Part shown: one piece after another, positions 17,198 to 27,823 of the stretch
Layout: each line of letters opens with the position of its first letter
Numbering within the stretch: the stretch's first letter is position 1
Source: Pelagibius sp041565695
GTDB lineage: Bacteria; Pseudomonadota; Alphaproteobacteria; Kiloniellales; Kiloniellaceae
Length of the DNA stretch: 27,823 nucleotides
Reading direction: 5' to 3'
NCBI GenBank assembly: GCA_041565695.1
Contig: JBFGUI010000017.1
Location: 1-27,823, forward strand
Position numbers and translations under genes: made by a program
Notes under the pieces: model-generated
What the model saw: the letters and a program-made list of their open reading frames with translations, nothing else
Database searches by the model: none
Told to the model about the DNA's origin: nothing

Positions 17198-18433
17198 ATG
17201 GCCGAAGATCAGGCAGGCCCCGCAAGCGGTGCCGCTCGAGGGCCTCAGGATTTTGAGAAGGTGCTCGACAAGAGTGCGACGGAGGTCGCGTCTTTCGAAA
17301 CTCACGACAAGTCGCCCCTGGCCAGGTTCCATCACTTCCTGCACGCCAATCCCACGGCGGCGCCGGTCGTGGTTCTGGTGCTCAGCTGCATCGTGTTCGG
17401 CGTCATCGCCAACAACTTCTTCTCGGCCTTCAACCTGTCGCTGATCATCCAGCAGGTCACCATCATCGGTATTCTGGGCGCGGCCCAGACGCTGATCATC
17501 CTGACCGCCGGCATCGATCTCAGCGTCGCCGCCATCATGGTGCTGAGCTACATGGTGATGGCGCGTCTTGCCGTGCTCGGGGATGTGCCTTCCTTCCTCG
17601 CCGTTCTGATCGGCCTGGCGGTGGGCCTCGCCTGCGGCCTGTTCAACGGCAGCCTGGTGACCCGCACCCGCCTGGTGCCGGTCGCCGTCGCGGTGCTCGC
17701 CTGGGTGCTGCTGCTCAGCCTCGGCCTGCCGCTGATCTACGTGCTGCCGATCGGCATGATCGCCGGCCTGGCCATCGGCTGGCTCAGCTTCGGGCCGGCG
17801 CTGGAACTGCGCCTGCCGCCCTTCATCGTCACCCTGGGCGCCTGGTCGATCTTCTTCGCGCTGAACCTCTGGTATTCGGAATCCGAAACCATCCGCAGCC
17901 AGGACATCGACGCGACCGCACCCCTGCTGAAGCTCTTCGGGCTGCGGGTCGAAGTCCTGGGCGCGCAGTTCACGCTGGGCTCCTTCCTCATGATCGGTAT
18001 CTTCATCGTGCTGTGGTACGCCCTGAACTGGACCGCCTGGGGCCGGGCCGTCTATGCCGTCGGCGACGACAAGGAAGCCGCTGAGCTGTCGGGCATCCGC
18101 ACCGACCGTGTCCTGCTGTCGGTCTACGGCACCGCCGGCTTTCTCTGCGCGCTGGGCGGCTGGGCCGCCATCGGGCGGGTCGGCTCGGCCTCGCCGCAGT
18201 CCTTCTACGAGGGCAACCTCGACGCCATCACCGCGGTGGTCATCGGCGGCACTTCGCTGTTCGGCGGGCGCGGCGCGATCTTCGGCACGCTGTTCGGCGC
18301 CCTCATCGTCGGCGTGTTCCGTTCGGGCCTCAAGCTCGGCGGCGTCGACGTGCTGTGGCAGACCTTCGCGGTCGGCCTGCTGATCATCGTCGCCGTGGCC
18401 ATGGACCAGTGGATCCGGAGGGTAACCGCATGA
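17198..18433 (+). CDS. frcC: Fructose ABC transporter, permease
   Basis: The membrane component of the fructose importer, 411 residues, of the RbsC/FrcC family. A cytoplasmic N-terminal extension of about 50 residues (ending RFHHFLHANP) is also seen in Sinorhizobium FrcC. Family landmarks are ILTAGIDLSVAAIMVLS, LRLPPFIVTLGAWSIFFALN, WGRAVYAVGDDKEAAELSGI and VVIGGTSLFGGRGAIFGTLFGA. The protein is about 50 residues longer than Sinorhizobium FrcC (about 360). The excess is a hydrophobic segment around residues 156-203, between NGSLVTR and LRLPPFIVTLG, enough for one or two extra helices. GGGAGG lies 8 bases before the ATG. The stop overlaps frcA by four bases (ATGA). Confidence 0.93.
   Translation: MAEDQAGPASGAARGPQDFEKVLDKSATEVASFETHDKSPLARFHHFLHANPTAAPVVVLVLSCIVFGVIANNFFSAFNLSLIIQQVTIIGILGAAQTLIILTAGIDLSVAAIMVLSYMVMARLAVLGDVPSFLAVLIGLAVGLACGLFNGSLVTRTRLVPVAVAVLAWVLLLSLGLPLIYVLPIGMIAGLAIGWLSFGPALELRLPPFIVTLGAWSIFFALNLWYSESETIRSQDIDATAPLLKLFGLRVEVLGAQFTLGSFLMIGIFIVLWYALNWTAWGRAVYAVGDDKEAAELSGIRTDRVLLSVYGTAGFLCALGGWAAIGRVGSASPQSFYEGNLDAITAVVIGGTSLFGGRGAIFGTLFGALIVGVFRSGLKLGGVDVLWQTFAVGLLIIVAVAMDQWIRRVTA
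17663..17806 (+). other. Extra hydrophobic segment within frcC
   Basis: Residues about 156-203 of FrcC (from TRLVPVAVAVLAWVLLLSLG to GPALE) have no counterpart in the Sinorhizobium protein as I recall it. The preceding and following pieces share a pattern: LIGLAVG then RLVPVAVAVLAWV, against IAGLAIG then RLPPFIVTLGAWS. This could be an old internal duplication of one helix pair. Confidence 0.45.
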
Positions 18434-19230
18434 GCCTGAAGCCCGTCATGACCGGTCGCGGTCTTACCAAGCGCTACGGCCGGGTCACCGCCATGGACCG
18501 CGCCGACTTCGAAATCTTTCCCGGCGAGATCCTGGCGATCATCGGCGACAACGGGGCGGGGAAGTCGACCCTGGTGAAGGCCCTCTGCGGCGCCATCCAC
18601 ATCGACGAGGGCGAGATCTGCCTCGACGGGGAGCCGGTGGCCTTCAGGTCGCCGATGGAGGCGCGCGATGCCGGAATCGAAACGGTGTACCAGAATCTCG
18701 CGCTGTCGCCGGCCCTGTCGATTGCTGACAACATGTTCCTGGGCCGCGAGATCTACAGGCCAGGCATCGCCGGCTCCGTCTTCAGGATGCTGGACAAGAA
18801 GCAGATGCGCGACTTCGCGCGGCAGAAGCTGACCGAGCTCGGCCTGATGACGGTGCAGTCGATTACCCAGGCGGTGGAGACGCTCTCGGGCGGTCAGCGC
18901 CAGGGTGTGGCCGTGGCCCGGGCGGCGGCCTTCGCCACCAAGTTCGTCATCATGGACGAGCCGACGGCGGCTCTCGGCGTGAAGGAAAGCCGCCGCGTGC
19001 TCGAGCTCATCCAGGACGTCAAGGCGCGCGGCATGCCCATTGTGCTGATCTCGCACAACATGCCCCACGTCTTCGAGGTCGCCGATCGAATTCACATCCA
19101 CAGGCTGAGCAGGCGCCACGCCGTGATCCGCCCGCAGGACTTCTCCATGTCCGACGCGGTGGCGATCATGACCGGCGCGATGGAGCCGCCGCCGGAGATC
19201 GCTTTGCCCGAGGGGGCGGTCCTGAACTAG
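18430..19230 (+). CDS. frcA: Fructose ABC transporter, ATP-binding protein
   Basis: A 266-residue single-domain ATPase that powers fructose import at the cytoplasmic face of FrcC. Visible motifs are Walker A GDNGAGKST (residues 39-47), Q-loop VYQNLAL, signature LSGGQRQ, Walker B FVIMDEP and the switch histidine in LISHNMPHV. It has one ATPase domain, as in Sinorhizobium FrcA (about 260 residues), whereas RbsA and most sugar ATPases of this transporter class have two. The ATG at 18430 overlaps the frcC stop; an in-frame ATG at 18355 lies inside frcC and is rejected because the added residues have no family likeness. A short gap of 85 bases precedes frcK. Confidence 0.94.
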   Translation: MSLKPVMTGRGLTKRYGRVTAMDRADFEIFPGEILAIIGDNGAGKSTLVKALCGAIHIDEGEICLDGEPVAFRSPMEARDAGIETVYQNLALSPALSIADNMFLGREIYRPGIAGSVFRMLDKKQMRDFARQKLTELGLMTVQSITQAVETLSGGQRQGVAVARAAAFATKFVIMDEPTAALGVKESRRVLELIQDVKARGMPIVLISHNMPHVFEVADRIHIHRLSRRHAVIRPQDFSMSDAVAIMTGAMEPPPEIALPEGAVLN

Positions 19231-19260
19231 GCGGGGCCGGCCGGACCGGTGTCGCCGGGT

Positions 19261-19277
19261 GCCGGCATTGAGCCGGC
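19261..19277 (+). other. GCCGGC-ATTGA-GCCGGC hairpin between frcA and frcK
   Basis: A perfect 6-bp stem with a 5-base loop, 30 bases after the frcA stop, with no T-run. It may reduce read-through or help process the transcript, but the same-strand kinase gene follows after 38 bases. Confidence 0.35.
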
Positions 19278-19315
19278 TGTTGTAACTCCTTTCACTCGTT
19301 TCGGACCAAGACGGT

Positions 19316-20290
19316 ATGTTCCTGATTTGCGGTGAAGCCCTCTACGACGTCTTTACGCTGGCGGAGACCGAGACCGGTTTGACCTTCGACGCTCGGATCG
19401 GCGGGTCGCCCTTCAACGTGGCGGTCGGCCTGTCGCGGCTGGGACGGAAGGTCGCGCTGTTCACCGGACTTTCGAGCGACCCGCTGGGCCGGCGTCTGGA
19501 ACGCTGCCTGGAGAACGAGGGCGTCGACACCGGATTCCTGGTGAAAAAGCAGAACCCGACGACTCTGGCACTGGTCAGCCTGACGCCGAGCGGCGTGCCG
19601 CACTATACCTTCTACGGTCATGATGCCGCCGACCGCTCGGTGAGCGCTGCGGACCTGCCGAAGCTGTCGAAGAACGTGCACGGCCTGCACTTCGGATCCT
19701 ATTCGCTGGTTGCCGGACAGACGGCTGAGAGTTTTCTGACCTTCGCGCGGCGTCACGCGGCCGATCGGCTCATCTCCCTCGACCCCAACGTGCGGCTCAG
19801 CGTCGTCTCCGACGTGGCCGTGTGGCGGCGCCAGATCGAGGCCTTCTCGGAGATCGCCGATCTCGTCAAGGTCAGCGAAGAAGATCTGGAACTGCTGTTC
19901 CCGGGCGATGGCATCGAGAGCGCGCTCAGCCGCTGGCAGGCCCGGGGTGTCGGGCTGGTGATCGTTACCCTGGGGGCGCGCGGATCGATCGTCTCGCTGC
20001 GCGGCGAGACCTTCGAAGTGCCGGGGCGCAAGGTGGAGGTGGTCGATACCGTCGGCGCCGGCGACACCTTTCAGGCGGCACTGCTCTGCGGGCTGGAGGA
20101 ACTGGGCCGGGCCAGCAAGGCGGGCCTGGCGGCGCTGCAGTCGGCCGACTGCCGGCAGCTGGTGGACTTCGCCACCGCCGCGGCGGCCGTGACCTGCTCG
20201 CGCCGCGGCGCCCAGCTGCCGCGCCGCGAGGAAGTGCCGCCCTGCGGCATGCCGCGCAATCGGGCAGCCGCGGGTTCGGCGTTTACATGA
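19316..20290 (+). CDS. frcK: Fructokinase, PfkB family
   Basis: A 324-residue cytoplasmic sugar kinase that should convert imported fructose to fructose-6-phosphate with ATP. The PfkB N-terminal signature region is GGSPFNVAVGLSRLGRKVALF, and the C-terminal signature with catalytic aspartate is DTVGAGDTFQAALL. LDPNVRLSV and LVKVSEEDLELLF also fit fructokinases of frc loci. The last 20 or so residues, including CGMPRNRAAAGSAF, extend past the usual end. The ribosome binding site is weak, so expression may depend on read-through from frcA. It completes frcBCAK, and its product feeds the pgi gene of the next operon. Confidence 0.92.
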   Translation: MFLICGEALYDVFTLAETETGLTFDARIGGSPFNVAVGLSRLGRKVALFTGLSSDPLGRRLERCLENEGVDTGFLVKKQNPTTLALVSLTPSGVPHYTFYGHDAADRSVSAADLPKLSKNVHGLHFGSYSLVAGQTAESFLTFARRHAADRLISLDPNVRLSVVSDVAVWRRQIEAFSEIADLVKVSEEDLELLFPGDGIESALSRWQARGVGLVIVTLGARGSIVSLRGETFEVPGRKVEVVDTVGAGDTFQAALLCGLEELGRASKAGLAALQSADCRQLVDFATAAAAVTCSRRGAQLPRREEVPPCGMPRNRAAAGSAFT

Positions 20291-20364
20291 GGCGGGGTCG
20301 GGCTGCTAGAAAGCTGTGGTATGTTTCGCCCGATCCGCTGCGAGATGAATTCGTCGCAGGCCGA

Positions 20365-20395
20365 TCAAGTGGTTTGCATGCATGCATTCGCTTGA
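20365..20395. promoter_or_regulatory. 31-base near-symmetric dyad with TGCATGCATGCA core upstream of zwf
   Basis: TGCATGCATGCA (20375-20386) is a perfect 12-base palindrome, and outer arms TCAAG (20365-20369) and CTTGA (20391-20395) are placed almost symmetrically around it. It lies 64 bases before the zwf start at 20459. It is a candidate operator for the Entner-Doudoroff operon; it does not resemble the published HexR site. Confidence 0.45.
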
Positions 20396-20458
20396 CGGCC
20401 GGGCCGCGGCAGCACTCTCGATAGAAGCAAGATGCATCTCTTACCTGGAATTTCGCTC

Positions 20459-21933
20459 GTGACCGCACAGACCATTCCCGTCGACCCCTTCGAACTGGTC
20501 GTCTTCGGAGGCACCGGCGATCTGGCCTACCGCAAGCTGCTGCCGGCCCTGTTCCATCGCGACCGGGCCGGGCAGATCGTCGGGCCGAGCCGCATCCTCG
20601 CCGTGTCGCGGCGCAGCATGTCCGACGCCGACTACAAGACCGCCACCCGGGAGGCGATCGAGCGCTTCGTCGCACCGGAGGACAGAGATCCGGCTCAGGT
20701 CGAGCATTTCGTCCAGCGGGTCGGCTATGTCGCCGTCGACGGCGCCGGTGAGGCGGGCTGGCAGGATCTGAAGGCCCGGCTCGGCAATGCCGATGCCTTC
20801 ATCCGCGTCTTCTACCTGGCGGTCAATCCTGAGCTGTTCGGGCCGATCTGTCAGGGCATTGCACGCAACGGCCTCAACACGCCGGCCTCGCGGGTGGTGA
20901 TCGAAAAGCCCATCGGCAAGGACTTCAAGACCGCGCAGGTGGTCAACGAGGCGGTCGGCGCGGTTTTCCAGGAGCACCAGATCTACCGTATCGACCACTA
21001 CCTGGGTAAGGAGACGGTGCAGAACCTCATGGCCCTGCGCTTCGCCAACGCCCTCTTTGAGCCGCTGTGGAACTCCGCCCACATCGATCACGTGCAGATC
21101 ACCGTCGCCGAGGACATCGGCGTCGAGGGGCGCGCCGCCTACTACGACACCGCAGGCGCGCTGCGCGACATGGTGCAGAACCACCTGCTGCAGCTGCTCT
21201 GCCTGGTCGCCATGGAGCCGCCGATGTCGCTCAACGCGGACTCGGTGCGCGACGAGAAGCTGAAGGTGCTGAAGGCGCTGACGCCGATCGGCGAGCACAA
21301 CGTTGACCGCCTGACGGTGCGTGGCCAGTACGCCGCCGGCGCCTCGGCGGGCGGCGCCGTGAAGTCCTATGCCGAGGAGATCGGCAACGGCTCGAAGACC
21401 GAGACCTTCGTATCGCTGAAAGCCGAGATCGCCAACTGGCGCTGGGCGGGCGTGCCCTTCTACCTGCGCACCGGCAAGCGCCTGGCCGGCCGCGTGTCGG
21501 AGATTGTGGTCGCCTTCCACGCCATTCCACATTCCATCTTCGGCGCCGATGCCGGGACGGTGGTCGCCAATCGGCTGGTGATCCGCCTGCAGCCGGACGA
21601 AGGCGTGAAGCTGTGGATCATGATCAAGGATCCGGGGCCGGGCGGCATGCGCCTCCGGCACGTGCCCCTCGACATGAGCTTTGCGCAGGCCTTCGGCGGG
21701 CGCACTCCGGACGCCTATGAGCGCCTGCTGATGGACGTGGTGCGCGGCAACCCGACCCTTTTCATGCGCCGCGACGAGGTCGATGCCGCCTGGCTCTGGA
21801 TTGATCCCATCCTGGCGGCCTGGAAAGAAAAGAACGAGGCGCCCAAGCCCTACACGTCGGGGACCTGGGGACCGAGCGCCTCGGTCGCCCTGATCGAGCG
21901 CGACGGCCGCACCTGGTACGAGGACCTGGACTG

Positions 21934-21934
<1 letters not shown>
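20459..21934 (+). CDS. zwf: Glucose-6-phosphate 1-dehydrogenase
   Basis: First enzyme of the Entner-Doudoroff route, oxidising glucose-6-phosphate to 6-phosphogluconolactone with NADP+ or NAD+. The nucleotide-binding motif is VVFGGTGDLAYRKLLPAL, and the active-site signature RIDHYLGKETVQNL holds the catalytic histidine and lysine. Length, 491 residues, is normal. I chose the GTG at 20459 (MTAQTIPVDPFE) because it matches the usual alphaproteobacterial start and has TGGAA 8 bases upstream; an ATG at 20432 would add nine residues. It heads the operon zwf-pgl-edd-eda-pgi, 168 bases after frcK, and overlaps pgl by one base (TGATG). Confidence 0.95.
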
Positions 21935-22653
<719 letters not shown>

Positions 22654-22675
22654 GACGGGCCCGAGGAGCGTGACC

Positions 22676-24502
<1,827 letters not shown>

Positions 24503-24515
24503 TGGGGGAAGAGGT

Positions 24516-25154
24516 GTGACCGGGCGGCAGGGGGATATCGAAGCGGTCCTCAGGCTGGCGCCCGTGGTGCCGGTGCTGGTGATCGACGAGGTGGCGACGG
24601 CGGTGCCGCTGGCCCGGGCGCTGGTCGCCGGGGGCCTCAAGGCCATCGAGGTGACCTTCCGCACGGCCGCGGCGCTGGACTCGATCCGCGCCATCGCCGC
24701 CGAGGTCGAGGGCGCGGTGGTTGGCGCCGGCACCGTGCTGGCACCTGCCCAGGTCGAGCAGGCTGAAGCGGCGGGCTGCCGTTTCCTGGTGTCGCCCGGC
24801 GCCGCGCCCGAACTGCTGGCCGCTGCCGCGAACTCGCCGGTGCCGCTCCTGCCCGGCGCCGCCACGGCCTCGGAGGCCATGGCGCTGCTGGAGCGGGGCT
24901 ACGGCTACCAGAAGTTCTTTCCCGCCGAACCGGCCGGGGGAGTCACTTATCTGAAGGCCCTGGCCTCGCCGCTCGCCGGCATCCGCTTCTGCCCCACCGG
25001 CGGCATCTCGCGCGACAGCGCCGGCAGCTACCTCGCCCTGCCCAACGTGGTCTGCGTCGGCGGCTCCTGGGTCGCGCCGGCAGACAAGGTAGCGACCGGC
25101 GACTGGGCCGGGATCGACGCCCTGGCCCGCGATGCCGCGGCGCTGAAAGCCTGA
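24516..25154 (+). CDS. eda: KDPG aldolase (2-dehydro-3-deoxy-phosphogluconate aldolase)
   Basis: A 212-residue class I aldolase that splits KDPG into pyruvate and glyceraldehyde-3-phosphate. With the GTG start at 24516, Glu45 (in KAIEVTFRT) and Schiff-base Lys133 (in YQKFFPAE) fall at the same numbers as in E. coli Eda, which supports this start; GGGGGAAGAGG lies directly upstream. Other motifs are VGAGTVLAPAQVEQAEAAGC, LVSPGAAPEL, LPGAATASEAMALLERGY and CPTGGISRDSAGSYLALPNV. The pgi gene begins 14 bases after the stop. Confidence 0.96.
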   Translation: MTGRQGDIEAVLRLAPVVPVLVIDEVATAVPLARALVAGGLKAIEVTFRTAAALDSIRAIAAEVEGAVVGAGTVLAPAQVEQAEAAGCRFLVSPGAAPELLAAAANSPVPLLPGAATASEAMALLERGYGYQKFFPAEPAGGVTYLKALASPLAGIRFCPTGGISRDSAGSYLALPNVVCVGGSWVAPADKVATGDWAGIDALARDAAALKA

Positions 25155-25168
25155 GGAAAGACGGCGAG

Positions 25169-26809
<1,641 letters not shown>

Positions 26810-26830
26810 TCTCCTCTCAGGCCCGCCTTG

Positions 26831-27823
26831 TCAGGAGGTCGGCGGCTCCAGCTGCGCCTTGGCCTGCGCAGCTCCGGCGATGACGTCGTGGAGGAACTGA
26901 AGTTTCGCGACCACGTCGGGGACCACCACTTCGGGAAGAAAGTCGATCAAACCCATGGCGCGGTTCAGCTCGTTCAGACACATGCCAAGGTGAGTATAGG
27001 TCTCGACGAGTTCTTGAAGACTTCTCTCGTCTCGTTCGAAAACCAGTCCGGATGCCGCGGCGGTTTCCATGACATCGACGATTTCCAGGTAGAAGGCGAA
27101 GGTCTCGGCCCAGTCCTCCCAGGGGTGCATGGTGGCATAGGCACTGATATAGCTGCTGCGCCAGTCTGCCGGCGGCCCGTCAGCGTAGTGCCGCTCGAGG
27201 GCTTCACCATATGACGGGTTCTCGTGGTCGCCGAAGAGATCTCGAAATCGTGCCAGTGACTCGCTATTGGGGCCGACAAGCAGGTCCCAGTAGTAGTGGC
27301 CGATTTCGTGCCGGAAATGGCCAATCAGCGTGCGGTGAGCCTCGCCGAGATCGACCCGCAATCTCTCGCGCTCGACGGCATCGGCTTCTTGTATGTTGAT
27401 GGTGATTTTTCCACCGTCGTGGCCCGTAAAGACGCGTTCGTCTGTGCCGACGCTGCGCCACAGATCTTCAGGCGCGATACTGTCGCCTTTGAAGTCGAAC
27501 GAGAGGCCCGGGTCGAAGCCGTCCGCGCTCGCGCCATGCGGCAAGCGGAGGTAGTCCAAGCCGTAGATCAACCGGCGCTTGGCCTGTTCGAGCTCGCGCC
27601 AGTGCTCCAGGTTGCCGGGAACCCCAAGGTCGGGAATGGTGTCGTTGTAGCGGCAGCAATCGCAGAGCAGTGTCCCGGCAGCGGCGGAACCGGACTGCGC
27701 GACCACGCTGCGATTGCATACTTCGTGGTTGATCCAGTTGGCGCATTTCCAAAGCTCAGTGTTGCAGAGCGTGCAGTGTCGGCCTGGGCCGGTGGTGTTC
27801 AAGGCGGTCAGGGTTTGACAGAC
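26831..27823 (-). CDS. Putative zinc-binding metallopeptidase (5' end outside the window)
   Basis: The sequence resembles the putative zinc-binding metallopeptidase family (PF15887). Near the visible N-terminus are cysteines in CTLCNTELWKCANW and LLCDCC, probably part of a zinc-ribbon region. Family-typical DTIPDLGVPGNLEHWRELE and AKRRLIYGLDYLRLP follow. The catalytic HExxH motif is intact in HFRHEIGHYYWD, and MHPWEDWAETFAFYLEI further on supplies further family-conserved residues. A TTG at 27802 could start a 323-residue product, but the frame stays open to the window edge (VCQTLTALNTTG) and the full zinc ribbon is not yet complete, so the true start is probably beyond base 27823. Base composition is visibly less GC-rich than the neighbouring operons, a hint of later acquisition. 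Substrate unknown. Confidence 0.85.
   Translation of the reverse strand, partial: VCQTLTALNTTGPGRHCTLCNTELWKCANWINHEVCNRSVVAQSGSAAAGTLLCDCCRYNDTIPDLGVPGNLEHWRELEQAKRRLIYGLDYLRLPHGASADGFDPGLSFDFKGDSIAPEDLWRSVGTDERVFTGHDGGKITINIQEADAVERERLRVDLGEAHRTLIGHFRHEIGHYYWDLLVGPNSESLARFRDLFGDHENPSYGEALERHYADGPPADWRSSYISAYATMHPWEDWAETFAFYLEIVDVMETAAASGLVFERDERSLQELVETYTHLGMCLNELNRAMGLIDFLPEVVVPDVVAKLQFLHDVIAGAAQAKAQLEPPTS

Noticed and set aside
18355..18429. Earlier in-frame start for frcA
   Set aside because: The extra residues are encoded within frcC and are unlike any ABC ATPase; the ATGA overlap at 18430 is the natural start.
26810..26830. Terminator between pgi and the convergent metallopeptidase gene
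   Set aside because: Only a weak 5-bp pairing (CTCCT with AGGAG) is visible, without a T-run.

Overview
This is a high-GC chromosomal window, most likely from an alphaproteobacterium. The inference rests on the frcR-frcBCAK fructose locus layout, a Methylobacterium Fdh1-type NAD-linked formate dehydrogenase, and an Entner-Doudoroff (ED) operon used as the main sugar route. I cannot fix the genus; a Rhodospirillales- or Hyphomicrobiales-like organism is a guess. There are no tRNA or rRNA genes, CRISPR arrays, phage genes or insertion sequences that I can see.

Layout. (1) Positions 2-6589, plus strand: a two-subunit ADP-forming acid-CoA ligase of the SucCD/MtkAB superfamily (beta subunit cut by the window start), a 200-base leader, then a two-gene NAD-dependent formate dehydrogenase (fused diaphorase subunit and large molybdopterin subunit). 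This looks like a C1 or carboxylic-acid module rather than the TCA-cycle sucCD. (2) 6870-8210, plus: a PA2779-family small membrane protein and a PA2778-family C39-like lipoprotein peptidase with TPR repeats. (3) 8222-14376, minus: a PAS-GGDEF diguanylate cyclase, a decayed iron-containing alcohol dehydrogenase (internal deletion, stop codon and frameshift), an unrecognised membrane protein with helix-hairpin-helix-like C-terminal repeats, a Bcr/CflA-type drug exporter, and a periplasmic PQQ-type aldose dehydrogenase. (4) 14471-20290: the fructose locus, with ROK repressor frcR divergent from frcB, frcC, frcA and frcK. (5) 20459-26809, plus: zwf, pgl, edd, eda and pgi. (6) 26831 to the end, minus: a putative zinc metallopeptidase running off the window.

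How the genes work together. Regions 4 and 5 form a self-contained catabolic route. FrcB binds fructose outside the membrane, FrcC and FrcA import it, FrcK phosphorylates it to fructose-6-phosphate, Pgi converts that to glucose-6-phosphate, and Zwf, Pgl, Edd and Eda take it to pyruvate and glyceraldehyde-3-phosphate. FrcR probably represses the transporter operon; five GACAG/CTGTC half-sites lie in the divergent promoter region. Region 1 couples formate oxidation to NADH beside a ligase whose active-site loops depart from succinyl-CoA synthetase, so its acid substrate is open.

The items most worth following up are the substrate of the divergent ligase, the leader before the formate dehydrogenase, the frcR/frcB operator half-sites, an extra hydrophobic segment in FrcC that may be an internal duplication, the palindrome before zwf, the decayed dehydrogenase and the unrecognised membrane protein.
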